Shown here in pieces: positions 52,728 to 61,617 of a stretch of 64,000 nucleotides of DNA. Under the pieces are notes generated by a model. It did not search any database. It saw nothing but the letters and a program-made list of their open reading frames with translations, and had not been told where the DNA came from. The stretch is taken from positions 27,812 to 91,811 of the forward strand of contig JADJXL010000012.1 of assembly GCA_016715885.1 (NCBI GenBank), given 5' to 3'. The translations under genes were made by a program, and so were the position numbers. The stretch is from Polyangiaceae bacterium (lineage in GTDB: Bacteria > Myxococcota_A > Polyangia > Polyangiales > Polyangiaceae). Position 1 is the first letter of the stretch; each line of letters starts with the position of its first letter.

Positions 52728-53957
52728 ATGCTTTCTGCCGAGCGCCAAATCGAGATCCTTGGTCGAGGTGTCGTGGACTTTCATGTCCGTGCGGACCTCG
52801 TCGAGCGGCTTTCGGAAAATCGACCCCTGCGCATCAAAGCCGGCTTCGATCCCACGAGGCCGGATCTGCACATCGGGCACACCGTGCTCATGCAGAAAAT
52901 GCGAGCTTTCCAAGAGCTCGGGCACCAAGTCATTTTCCTCGTCGGAGACTTCACCGCGATGGTTGGAGATCCAACGGGTAAGAGCGAATCGCGCCCGCGC
53001 CTCACCCGCGAAGAAGTCATGGCGGCGGCCGAGACGTACCAGGCGCAAGCGTTCAAGGTGCTCGACAAAGATCGAACCGAAGTTCGTTACAACTCCGAAT
53101 GGCTCGGCAAGCTGTCACCGACGGACATGATCGAGCTTTGCGCCAAGTACACCGTTGCCCGCATGCTCGAACGCGACGACTTTTCCAAGCGCTTTCACGG
53201 CCAAGTCCCCATCCACGTCCACGAATTCCTCTACCCGCTTTTGCAAGCCTACGACTCCGTCGTCCTCGAATGCGACGTCGAGCTTGGCGGCACCGATCAG
53301 CTCTTCAATTTGCTCGTCGGCCGCGACCTCATGCCCCGTTACGGCAAGCGTGCGCAGATCGTCATGACCACGCCGATCCTCGAAGGAACCAACGCGCGCT
53401 TCGAGAACGGCAAAGTCGTCGGCGCCAAGATGTCGAAGAGCGCAAACAACTACGTCGGCATCGATGAACCTCCGTTCGAGATGCTGCAAAAGCTCATGCT
53501 CGTCGATGATCAAGTCATCTGGCGGTACATGGACCTCTTGTCGGCACGATCGAACGAAGAGATCGCAGCGCTGCGCAGCGACGTCGCCGCGGGAACGAAG
53601 AACATCATCGATGTGAAGGAAACGTTCGCGAAGGAGATCGTCACGCGGTTTCATTCGAGCGAAGCGGCCGATGCAGCGCTCGAACGAAGGCGCAGTGTCG
53701 CGGCAGGGGGCCTACCGGAAAACATCGAAGAGATTGCTGTCAAAGCCGACGGAGATACGCTCGGCCTCGCCAAGGCATTGTCTTTGTCGGGGCTCGTGAA
53801 GTCGACGAGTGAAGGCTTCAGGCTCATCAAGGGCGGCGCGGTGCACATCGACGGCGAGGTGGTACGCGACGAGCAAGCGAAGCTCGAACGGGGCCGGAGG
53901 TATCTTGTTCGCGTTGGATCGAAGAACCGCAAGTTCGCCCATCTCGTCCTCGGCTGA
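52728..53957 (+). CDS. tyrS: Tyrosyl-tRNA synthetase
   Basis: About 409 residues from the ATG at 52728; an in-frame ATG at 52689 would add 13 residues. Class I signatures: HIGH at 48-51 (RPDLHIGHTVLMQKM), the KMSKS loop at 234-238 (GAKMSKSANNYVG), AGFDPTRPDLHIGH, and LGGTDQLFNLLVGRDL for tyrosine and ATP binding. A C-terminal S4 RNA-binding domain follows (GLVKSTSEGFRLIKGGAVHIDGEVVRD). It charges tRNA-Tyr. The Tat lipoprotein gene starts within the last 53 bp of tyrS in another frame, so the two genes may be co-translated. Confidence 0.95.
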   Translation: MLSAERQIEILGRGVVDFHVRADLVERLSENRPLRIKAGFDPTRPDLHIGHTVLMQKMRAFQELGHQVIFLVGDFTAMVGDPTGKSESRPRLTREEVMAAAETYQAQAFKVLDKDRTEVRYNSEWLGKLSPTDMIELCAKYTVARMLERDDFSKRFHGQVPIHVHEFLYPLLQAYDSVVLECDVELGGTDQLFNLLVGRDLMPRYGKRAQIVMTTPILEGTNARFENGKVVGAKMSKSANNYVGIDEPPFEMLQKLMLVDDQVIWRYMDLLSARSNEEIAALRSDVAAGTKNIIDVKETFAKEIVTRFHSSEAADAALERRRSVAAGGLPENIEEIAVKADGDTLGLAKALSLSGLVKSTSEGFRLIKGGAVHIDGEVVRDEQAKLERGRRYLVRVGSKNRKFAHLVLG

Positions 53958-54990
53958 AGAACGCGTAGATCGGCGCTTTTTCCTCACGGCGGCCCTCTCC
54001 GTGTTCGCGTCTGCTTTGTTTGGTTGTTCTGGCGCACCGGGCGCGACGGTCACGAGGCCGCCGCCTCAGCCTCCAAAACCGCTCGCAATTCCATCGCTCG
54101 ACGTGCTCGTTCCATTGCCCGGATTGCGCTGGCTCGTCGTTGCTCGTCCGCGCGAGATCGCCTCGATCGCATGGCTCGAGCCGTCCATTGCCATGTTGAT
54201 CGACAAGGCGCGTCTCGATCGATTCGCGCAGCTCATGGGCTTCGATCTGCGTGCCGTTCCTGAAGCTTCATGGGCGGCGTATCGCAACGAAGCCGAAGCA
54301 GACGACATATCGTTGCAGCTCGTACGGCACGCGACGGATCCGCTCGTTGTCGAACGATTGTTTCGCGATCGTTTGAGCTCCGACGTTTTGCGAGCTGTCG
54401 ATGATCCGCGCGTCGTGCGAGCGAGTGGTCGTATTGGCAAGACAGTGCACGCGTTTGCGGCGATAGGGCGAGACGTCGTGTGTTTTCAGCAGGAGGGTTC
54501 GGCGGATCGCGGGCCGTGTCGCGTGGTCACGCTGTTGGCGCTCGGCAAGTTGAAGCGCACGAGGCGTGTGTTCGATGACGAAGCGCTTCATGTGCTTGCC
54601 AAGCGATTGGAATCGGCTCCGCTGCGAGCGTTTGCACCGGGGCCTTTCGAGGGGGAACTGGCGCGAGGAGCACGCGGTCTTTTGGCGGCGGCGACGGCGG
54701 TGGGGGCGGCGGCGCGCCCGACGCGGCGGGAGAGCGTGCTCATCGAGATGGTGGTAGCGGGGGATTTCAGTAAGAGTGGTGACGAGGCATCGCGCAGGCT
54801 TGCTGCGAGCTGGGAGGATGTTGCATCGCGTCCGTTTGGTCATTTGCTTGGCCTGGATGCGCCGTTATCGCCGGCGGTTGCGTCGCATATGCCGGATGTC
54901 GTGACGCTGGTCGTCGAATTGGATCCGCGCAAGCTGGCGAAGGGATTGGCGGACGCGACGTCGAATCAGATTCGCGACATCATGCGTTGA
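53905..54990 (+). CDS. Predicted Tat-exported lipoprotein of unknown function
   Basis: About 361 residues from a TTG at 53905, 4 bases after a GGAGG; a second TTG at 53914 is an alternative. The N-terminal motif DRRFFLTAALSVFASALFGC is a twin-arginine signal with a lipobox-like LFGC. The mature part has Arg/Ala-rich alternating segments (SIAWLEPSIAMLIDKARLDRFAQLMGFDLRAV; RVVRASGRIGKTVHAFAAIGRDVVCFQQEG) and no recognisable domain. The initiation codon lies inside tyrS, so expression probably depends on tyrS transcription. Envelope location is inferred from the signal. Confidence 0.6.
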   Translation: MFALDRRTASSPISSSAEERVDRRFFLTAALSVFASALFGCSGAPGATVTRPPPQPPKPLAIPSLDVLVPLPGLRWLVVARPREIASIAWLEPSIAMLIDKARLDRFAQLMGFDLRAVPEASWAAYRNEAEADDISLQLVRHATDPLVVERLFRDRLSSDVLRAVDDPRVVRASGRIGKTVHAFAAIGRDVVCFQQEGSADRGPCRVVTLLALGKLKRTRRVFDDEALHVLAKRLESAPLRAFAPGPFEGELARGARGLLAAATAVGAAARPTRRESVLIEMVVAGDFSKSGDEASRRLAASWEDVASRPFGHLLGLDAPLSPAVASHMPDVVTLVVELDPRKLAKGLADATSNQIRDIMR

Positions 54991-55166
54991 GGTGGGTCGA
55001 TGCATTCAATGCATTGGCGTGTGTCGATCTGACCGCGGGTGCGTTGGGCCATTGCATTGGGTATTGATGACCATGGGCGCAATGCGCCGGCATTTCAGGA
55101 GCCCGAGGTATTCGTGCACGGCATATCCATAGCTGCGTTTTTCGCCGAGGGAGTACGCGGCGCGAA

Positions 55167-55523
55167 TCAGGCCACTCGTCGTCGATTCGTGGCCGTGACT
55201 TTGACAACGAGACCTGCGCGTCCGAGCATCGAGATCAGCGTGTCCACGCTGAATCGCTCGATCTTTCCATGTACGAGATCGCTTATGCGAGGCTGCGTGA
55301 CGCCGAGCAACGTGGCCGCGGCTGCTTGTGTCAGACCTCTATCTTCGATGATCTTTCGAAGACGAATCATGAGGTCAGCGCGAATTCGCAGGTTCTCCGC
55401 CTCCTGCTGAGGGAAACCCAGGTCCTCGAACACATTGCCCGTCGACCTGCGTCGCGCGTCTGCCGGGAAGGCACGGAGATCCTCGAGCGAGGATCCCGTC
55501 AAGACGAACGGTTTGTCCTTCAC
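55167..55523 (-). CDS. XRE/HigA2-like helix-turn-helix protein, probable orphan antitoxin
   Basis: 118 residues from a GTG at 55523. The C-terminal half is a HTH of the HigA2/HTH_37 style: IRLRKIIEDRGLTQAAAATLLGVTQPRISDLVHGKIERFSVDTLISMLGRAGLVVKVTA. The N-terminus GNVFEDLGFPQQEAENLRIRADLM is common for antitoxins whose toxin is a Gp49/HigB-type RNase. No such toxin was recognised in the 200 bp between it and the divergent acetyltransferase, so it may be an orphan or the partner may be degraded. DNA binding and autoregulation are inferred. Confidence 0.75.
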   Translation of the reverse strand: MKDKPFVLTGSSLEDLRAFPADARRRSTGNVFEDLGFPQQEAENLRIRADLMIRLRKIIEDRGLTQAAAATLLGVTQPRISDLVHGKIERFSVDTLISMLGRAGLVVKVTATNRRRVA

Positions 55524-55722
55524 TGCCGCTTCGTATACACCTATTTGTAGGCTCCTGCAAGGATCTGCGCGTGGGAGAAATACTTGCCGCGACACCGGGA
55601 ACGTTATCGAAGACATTCCCGAGACGTCAGAGAATGTCGCGTGACGAACTGCGCACCTTGACCACCGCTGCCGCCTCGGGCATGCTCGCTCCTCGAAGTC
55701 CTGGAATGGAGCTCGAAACGCC

Positions 55723-56250
55723 ATGAACGACACCGAGACGCGAGCGGATTGGCAACCCATTTTGCGGGGCCCGACACTTCATGCCACGCCCCTCCGCGAA
55801 GATGATTTCGACGCCCTGTTCGCAGCGGCGTCGGATCCGGACATTTGGGCGCAGCATCCGGTAGATCGATACACGCGGCCCTTGTTCACGCTTTTCTTCA
55901 AGACTGGCATCGAATCCGGGGGCGCGCTGGTCGTGCGGGACAATGCGACCGGCGCCGTCATCGGTTCCTCCCGCTATGTCAATCACGACCCCGTACAAAG
56001 GCGCGTGGAAATCGGATACACCTTTTTGACACGCGCTCACTGGGGCAATGGCAGCAATCGGGAACTCAAGCAGCTCATGGTCGAACATGCATTTCGTTTC
56101 GTGGACGTCGTGGAATTCGTCGTCGGGGTGACCAACTTCAGGTCGCGAGCCGCCATGGAAAAACTCGGCGCCAAACTCGTCCGAACCATTCGGGAAGTCG
56201 AGCCCGAGGGGGACCTGCGCGAATCCGTCGTTTATGAGATAGCCAAGTAG
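55723..56250 (+). CDS. GNAT-family acetyltransferase (RimJ/RimL-like)
   Basis: 175 residues. N-terminal PTLHATPLREDDFDALFAAASDPDIW matches the RimJ/RimL-type start. The middle VVRDNATGAVIGSSRYVNHDPVQRRVEIGYTFLTRAHWGNGSNRELKQLMVEHAFRF has the acetyl-CoA-binding pattern, but with GNGSNRE in place of the usual G-x-G-x-A/G. NFRSRAAMEKLGAKLV is the C-terminal motif. The likely substrate is a protein N-terminus or an antibiotic-like amine, not determinable here. It is divergent from the HigA-like gene. Confidence 0.85.
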   Translation: MNDTETRADWQPILRGPTLHATPLREDDFDALFAAASDPDIWAQHPVDRYTRPLFTLFFKTGIESGGALVVRDNATGAVIGSSRYVNHDPVQRRVEIGYTFLTRAHWGNGSNRELKQLMVEHAFRFVDVVEFVVGVTNFRSRAAMEKLGAKLVRTIREVEPEGDLRESVVYEIAK

Positions 56251-56280
56251 AAATGGGTGACCGCGCCAAGAGCCTCGTCT

Positions 56281-57060
56281 TCATCGCACCCATTTCGCAT
56301 CGGCTGCCGTAACATGATTACGCGCCACGGCGGCTCGACGGAGGACCGAAAGCACGCCTCGCGGATCCGCCCCGCAGAGCCCCGAAGCCCAGGCCGGGTT
56401 TGCTTCGACAACCCCCCAACCTCGACCCACCATGTGTCCGACATCCACGACGACGGCGGGAGGCAACTCGACATCCGGATCGGCAAGCAGTGCCGTCATC
56501 GATTGCGTGGCTGCATCGATTTCGTCTTCGCTTGCCGTCCAATCGCCACCGGCGTCTCGTGCGATTGCACCACCGCGAATGTACGGCGAAAATGCAGCAA
56601 TGGACCGTTCGACGACGAAAAACCGGAATTCGATGTCGAATACCACGGGCTCACTCACGAGCACGGGCAAATCTCGATCGATCATCGGATCCGGATCGAT
56701 GGCCGCGCCTCGTTCGTACACACGCGCCGGGAAACACTTCTCGTCCGTGGGCTTGACGAAAACGCGCTCGGACAACTGCACGGCTTCCTCGAGCGTCATC
56801 AGTCGAATGTCGCGCAGGCGATATCGAGCCGGCAGGCGAGGGAGCCAATCGGAGGTGGGTTCGAGGAGAGCAATGCCAAGATCTGCGGCGATGGCATCCG
56901 CCAAGAGCGTTTCCCCGTAAAAGACGGGTTCGCGCGTGGCAAGACCTTCGGGGCATTGAAACGAATGCAGCCGCTCGACATCCCAGCCGGAGGCAAGCGC
57001 GGCAGCGAACAGCGCATTCGAATCGGAACTGTAGCGGTGTGAAAGGACGAGGGTAGGCAT
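56281..57060 (-). CDS. ATP-grasp domain protein (DUF4343-like)
   Basis: 259 residues from the ATG at 57060. The sequence MPTLVLSHRYSSDSNALFAAALASGWDVERL starts the family, LSERVFVKPTDEKCFPARVY looks like the ATP-binding lysine region, and EFRFFVVERSIAAFSPYIRGG and VVVDVGHMVGRGWGVVEANPAWASGL the catalytic metal-binding strands. ATP-grasp enzymes form amide or thioester bonds using ATP; R2K-type members are often of unknown substrate. The gene is divergent from the terpene synthase with only about 190 bp between starts, so a joint specialised-metabolite function is possible but unproven. Confidence 0.75.
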   Translation of the reverse strand: MPTLVLSHRYSSDSNALFAAALASGWDVERLHSFQCPEGLATREPVFYGETLLADAIAADLGIALLEPTSDWLPRLPARYRLRDIRLMTLEEAVQLSERVFVKPTDEKCFPARVYERGAAIDPDPMIDRDLPVLVSEPVVFDIEFRFFVVERSIAAFSPYIRGGAIARDAGGDWTASEDEIDAATQSMTALLADPDVELPPAVVVDVGHMVGRGWGVVEANPAWASGLCGADPRGVLSVLRRAAVARNHVTAADAKWVR

Positions 57061-57247
57061 GGGATTGGTCACGTTTCGAGGGTTATGCCGAAGTTCACGC
57101 AGGAAGCGCGAAAGACGTAGCACAACACCGAGCGGGCGTTGATTGGCAAACGACGGGCCGACGCGACACGATTGGCGCCAGAAGTCAGTTATCTGGCGTT
57201 TGGGGTCGCTGTAAATCCGAACGCGCTGTTTCATCATGGCATGCATC

Positions 57248-58612
57248 ATGTCAAGAGACACCATTACCAATCAGCCCATTCGGTCGTTCCCTTCTCACCG
57301 CACGCTTCGTTTCCAAGGGGCCCCCATCGATGCTCGGGCTATCCGGCACCGCCCGCCGCGCGCCGTTACGAGCGAGGAAGGGGAGGTCCTCACGCTGCTC
57401 ACCCGTACGCTGCGCGAGCTGATGCAGCAGAGCGATCTCGAGGCCGGGGATATCCTCCTTCGCTGCGATCAATACGAGGCGAGCGCGCTTGGCGAATACG
57501 TTCCCGAGGTTGGCTGCGACCCGATCGCCATCACGCTCCGCGCATGCGCAACCAGGAAGGGCCGCAGCGACCCGCACTGGCAGACCGCGGTACGAGCCGC
57601 AGTCCGAGCCGCCTCTGCATCGAGCGACACGATCGATCTCGGCGGGCTCGCACGGACGTGCGATGCACTTCGGGTCACGCTAATCCGGAATGAGCACGTT
57701 GACACGGCGGACCGCCATACGCTCTCACGCGCGCAGGAGCTCGGCCTCCTATCAGGTGCGGCGGGACTCGCTCGTTACCGCGCAAGCCGCTTCTCCGAGC
57801 TGACCGCAACCGCCTACCCAAACGCCTCGGCCGACGTACTTCAGATCGCCAACGATTGGCACTATTGGTTGTGGAGCTTCGACGATCGCACCGATGTCCG
57901 CGGTGGTGATCTGGCCACCGATCTCGCACGGCACGAGCGCGTCGTCTCGTCCCTGCTCGAGCTCCTTGCCGGGCGCGATGTGTCGACGACGGCGGAGGCG
58001 ACCGATCCCAATGTGCGCTTCCTCGCACTGATCCTCGCCGAATTGCAGGCCGTTGCACCGGCCGGTTGCGTGGATCGCTTCCGCGGGGCCGTCCGCGAGT
58101 ATCTGCTGCGCGGTTCGTTACCGGGCGCACGCAACTGGGCAACCGACCACACCCCGGATCCTGAAACTTTTCTGGCTCAGCGGATCCACGAGGGCGCCTA
58201 CAATACCGTCCTGCCGTTCATCGAGCTCGCGGTTGGCAGCGCGACGGAGGACGATGTCGTAACGAGCGCCGAGGCCCGCCGCGCGGCCCTGCTTTCCAAT
58301 CTGATCGTCGTGGTCAGCAATGATATTTTTTCATACGAGAAGGAAGTTCAGCAGGAGGGGAACCCGAACAATTTGCTGCATGCGGTCATGACGCACGAGC
58401 ACCGGAGCTTGCGCGGCGGTTATTTGCGCGCTGTCGCCCTCGTCGAGGAGTGGACCGGGGAGCTTTTGGCCATCGATGCGCGCGCCGAGGGAGCCCTGCG
58501 ACGGTACATTCGCGGCAGCTACACGTGGATCGTGGCCAGCTACCACTGGCATTTCCTCACGGGGCGCTATGCCTCCAAGACGTCGCCCTTCACGGAGCTG
58601 CGCCGATCCTAG
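57248..58612 (+). CDS. Class I terpene synthase with an N-terminal extension
   Basis: About 454 residues from the ATG at 57248 (an ATG four codons earlier is an alternative). The metal-binding motifs are an Asp-rich WSFDDRTD (DDxxD; about residues 211-216) and the NSE/DTE-type triad NDIFSYEKE (about 358-366). HWHFLTGRYAS near the end matches the C-terminal R-Y pair. Bacterial terpene synthases usually carry the DDxxD near residue 80-100; here it is ~120 residues later because of an extra N-terminal region (about 40-160, EGEVLTLLTRTLRELM...GCDPIAITLRAC) that I do not recognise. It probably cyclises a C15 or C20 diphosphate; product unknown. Confidence 0.85.
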   Translation: MSRDTITNQPIRSFPSHRTLRFQGAPIDARAIRHRPPRAVTSEEGEVLTLLTRTLRELMQQSDLEAGDILLRCDQYEASALGEYVPEVGCDPIAITLRACATRKGRSDPHWQTAVRAAVRAASASSDTIDLGGLARTCDALRVTLIRNEHVDTADRHTLSRAQELGLLSGAAGLARYRASRFSELTATAYPNASADVLQIANDWHYWLWSFDDRTDVRGGDLATDLARHERVVSSLLELLAGRDVSTTAEATDPNVRFLALILAELQAVAPAGCVDRFRGAVREYLLRGSLPGARNWATDHTPDPETFLAQRIHEGAYNTVLPFIELAVGSATEDDVVTSAEARRAALLSNLIVVVSNDIFSYEKEVQQEGNPNNLLHAVMTHEHRSLRGGYLRAVALVEEWTGELLAIDARAEGALRRYIRGSYTWIVASYHWHFLTGRYASKTSPFTELRRS

Positions 58613-58735
58613 GAAAAGAATGGGGTGAGCTCGCCTCGACCCGATCAGCAATCCCCATATCATTCGATTCGGAAACGATCCTTTGGTCGGTTTTTACGAC
58701 TATGATTGCCGGAAAATTTCTGGCATGCTCGGCTC

Positions 58736-59770
58736 GTGGGGTCGGGAGAGCCGTACATCATTGCGTCGATCACGCAGGGCCTCATCCTTGGCGGGATGCG
58801 CGTGGGGCTGGATCCGCGCGATATGCTGAAGCACGCGGGGCTCGATGTGGACGTGCTCGAAGACGGCGATGCGCTCGTGCACTTCGAACGCCAGATCGAA
58901 GTCTCGCGCATGTTATTTATGCATCAGCCGAAATTCAATACGTGTTTGCGCGTGGGTAAGCATTTCGTGCCCAGGCGCTATGGTGTCATCGGTAACATGT
59001 TGCAGCATGGTACCACCTTCGGACAGGCCTTGGTCGACTTCGGCAAGTTTCAGCATTTGGCTACCAATTTCATCGTGCGGCACATATCGCACGTGCCGGA
59101 AGGAATGCGGATAACGGTCCAAACGCATCCGATGGTCGAAAAACATCAGCGCTATTGGGGCCCATCCGGGATGCACGAGACGTCACTGGCGTCATCCGTC
59201 GCGCTCGGACGGCAACTCACCGGAAAGCACATCAAGCCTCTTCGCGTGTCATTTCGACACATACCGATTGGGGATCGAGACGAGCACGAAGAATTTTTCG
59301 GCGTGCCTGTCAACTTCGGTTCGCTCGTCGATGAGATCGTTTTCGACCAGGAGACGCTCGATACGCCGCTGCTTCATACGAACCACGTCATGTACCGTCG
59401 AGCGCTCGACTTGGTTCTTGCGAAAGTCGACCCGACCGCAAACTTGCGACCGACAGGCGCCACGGTGCGGCAGCGTTTGATGCACACGCTCCACGATGGC
59501 ATTCCCAAGATATCTGCGGTGGCGCGCAGCATGGGCATGTCGACGCGTACGCTTCAGCGCCGGCTGGTGAGCGAGGGGACGAGCTTCGAGGGCGTGCTCG
59601 AGCAAATTCGGCGCGAGATGGTGCTGAACTATGTCGTCGATGCATCGGTATCAACCTATGAGATTGCGGGGCTCGTCGGGTTTGGGGAGCCGAGTCCATT
59701 TTTTCGGGCGTTCCGACGCTGGTTCGGGTGCACGCCGAAAGAATGGCGTCGTAAACACGGGATCGCCTGA
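58736..59770 (+). CDS. AraC-family transcriptional regulator
   Basis: About 344 residues from a GTG at 58736; no strong ribosome site. A long N-terminal AraC-binding (Arabinose_bd-like) domain begins with IIASITQGLILGGMRVGLDPRDML. The C-terminal AraC HTH pair is complete: ISAVARSMGMSTRTLQRRLVSEGTSFEGVLEQIRREMVLNYVVDASVSTYEIAGLVGFGEPSPFFRAFRRWFGCTPKEWRR. It is 123 bp downstream of the terpene synthase on the same strand and could control that gene or the ATP-grasp gene. The effector is unknown. Confidence 0.85.
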   Translation: MGSGEPYIIASITQGLILGGMRVGLDPRDMLKHAGLDVDVLEDGDALVHFERQIEVSRMLFMHQPKFNTCLRVGKHFVPRRYGVIGNMLQHGTTFGQALVDFGKFQHLATNFIVRHISHVPEGMRITVQTHPMVEKHQRYWGPSGMHETSLASSVALGRQLTGKHIKPLRVSFRHIPIGDRDEHEEFFGVPVNFGSLVDEIVFDQETLDTPLLHTNHVMYRRALDLVLAKVDPTANLRPTGATVRQRLMHTLHDGIPKISAVARSMGMSTRTLQRRLVSEGTSFEGVLEQIRREMVLNYVVDASVSTYEIAGLVGFGEPSPFFRAFRRWFGCTPKEWRRKHGIA

Positions 59771-60400
59771 TTGATGACCAAAGGCAAAGGCGCTGCGTTG
59801 CACCTCGCCCACAATCGACATGGATTTCTCCCCGAACGTTGGCATTTCAATTCAGCCTTTCGGCTCGATCATCGAGAATCGCAAGAGGTGCGCGCGGGCC
59901 AGGTCGAATCGCGTGCAGCCCGTCGAATGGCCTGAGCGATTCGGGCAGGATTGGCGCGAGCGGGCTTTTCCGCACGAGGACCACCTTCGCGCAAGAGAGC
60001 GCCGCTGGGGCAGCTCTCGTTGCCATTTGCGAAGATGCGTCGAGTGTGAGAGCCGATGCCCTGCGCCGAAGTCATTGCGTGCGCAGGTAAGTGAACCCGC
60101 GTCAGGGGCAGCTCGGCGAACGGCAGATTCGGTTTCGTGTTTTCCGCGTCAATGATGAACGCGTGATTCTTGAAAGAGAACCGCCGCGGGTGGATCCGCA
60201 GCATCGGGCTCGAGCTGGACGTTCGCAGGACGGAGGCGATGCTGTAGGCGTGGCCGTGCGGAATATCGCGCTCGCTCGCTGGCTGACGAGGCGGCTGCAG
60301 CCGCGTTGATCGTGGAGCCAGTCCTCTTGGAGGGGATGATGGCCCCTCTTTTCATCCACCCACCACCGGCATACGGTGAGGCTCCGCTGTCGCCGAGGAG
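59771..60400. other. 630 bp without a convincing gene
   Basis: No reading frame here has a ribosome site, family similarity and codon pattern together. The minus strand over 59869-60204 holds the most protein-like frame (it contains FKNHAFIIDAENTKPNLPF), possibly a degraded fragment next to the broken Rpn gene. No tRNA, terminator or repeat was recognised. Confidence 0.4.
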
Positions 60401-61325
60401 TCAGCTCGAGGTGCCCCGCGTGGGTGCAGGCGGCGGCAAAGGCGTCGCTTCGATCTTTTCGATCAGCTTTCGGGCGTCATCGGCACCATGCAAGTAGATG
60501 GCTTCCTGCTGCCACGCACGAAGGATCGCTCGATCCGAGAATGCCGCGAGATGCTGTCGAAAGGCGACGTCCAGCGTTCCGAGCCACCGTATCAATACTT
60601 GGGTAATCGTTTCCGTGTACGCGCGTACTTCACCGCGCGCTTCACCCGCCAGCTCACCTTCGGCAAAGATGCTCTTGTACAACGTGCTTTCCATGAGTCG
60701 CCTCTTCTGAAGATAGGCCCGAAGCAGATGCACGGCAACATCTTCCGCTTCAGCAACGAACCACAACACCGCAAGATGATCGGCCCGCTCGCTCGATGTT
60801 CGGTCCGTGCGAGCTTCGATCGCGTCACGAGCCTTCTCGACGGCCGCGCCTGTCGCTCCGTCCCGGGTAAGTGCCACGAGCGGCCAAAGCGCAGGCGGCG
60901 CACGTGCCAGAAAATCCTGCCACCCCATGGCTCGCAAATTGATCCGTACGTACGTCGAACAGCAACCCGTGCCGTAGTTCAAAGAAAGTTTTTCCGTCAG
61001 CGTCCCGTCGCAATCGCCGTACAAGTCCCAAACGTGAGACTCCACGAGGCATTCTTCTCGACGATATAGGCGGATCTGAGCTTCGGCGACATCGACGGCC
61101 AGGTCCTTGGTGCCTGATGCCGTCGATGAAACTCGACGTGCGCAACCATTTTGTTTGCCATGCCGATATACGAGGTAACTACCATCGACGTCGCGCCCGC
61201 GCGCGAGGAAGCGCACTTTCGCTCGGTGCCACGATCACCACCGCATCGTCGCCAAACCCGAAACGCAGAAAATCCGCCGGCTCTTGATGAAGAAGGTATT
61301 TGAGCGAATGATCAAAGGAGTCCAT
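60401..61325 (-). pseudogene. Rpn/DUF4351-like (recombination-promoting nuclease) gene broken by frameshifts
   Basis: Three consecutive pieces in different frames together look like one ~310-residue protein. From the ATG at 61325 the first piece reads MDSFDHSLKYLLHQEPADF and runs to ALPRARA, then changes frame at 61197-61213 to VDGSYLVYRHGKQ. It changes again near 61150 to KMVAHVEFHRRHQAPR, and back near 61110 to DLAVDVAEAQIRLYRREE. The last piece then runs undisturbed to 60401. The N-terminus resembles Rpn-family PD-(D/E)XK-type proteins. Three frame changes in about 110 bp argue for decay, though sequence error cannot be excluded without reads. It sits next to the integrase. Confidence 0.7.
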
Positions 61326-61617
61326 ACGTTTGTCTCGACTTGCCCGGAGGTAGCGCAGACAAACGCCACGGTCAAACGCATGGCGGAAAAAACGACATGC
61401 TCGTCGTGAAGCACGAGATGCATGCGGTACATGCATCCGGTCACGGACCAGCTTGGAGACGGCGTATACACAGCCGAGCGGCGTGACCGAAATGCTGGTG
61501 ACGAAGGCGGTAGCGAGCCGAAACCTAGCTGATACGGTAAGCTTTCCTTCCACAATTAGATTCACCGAAACGGCGTCTTGACGGCCGCTCCTCGAGCCGT
61601 CCAGCCTCGCACAGAGC

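Noticed and set aside
61326..61617. tRNA-type attachment site next to the integrase
   Set aside because: No tRNA-like cloverleaf or TTCGAAT-type T-arm was seen, and no direct repeat can be checked without the other end.
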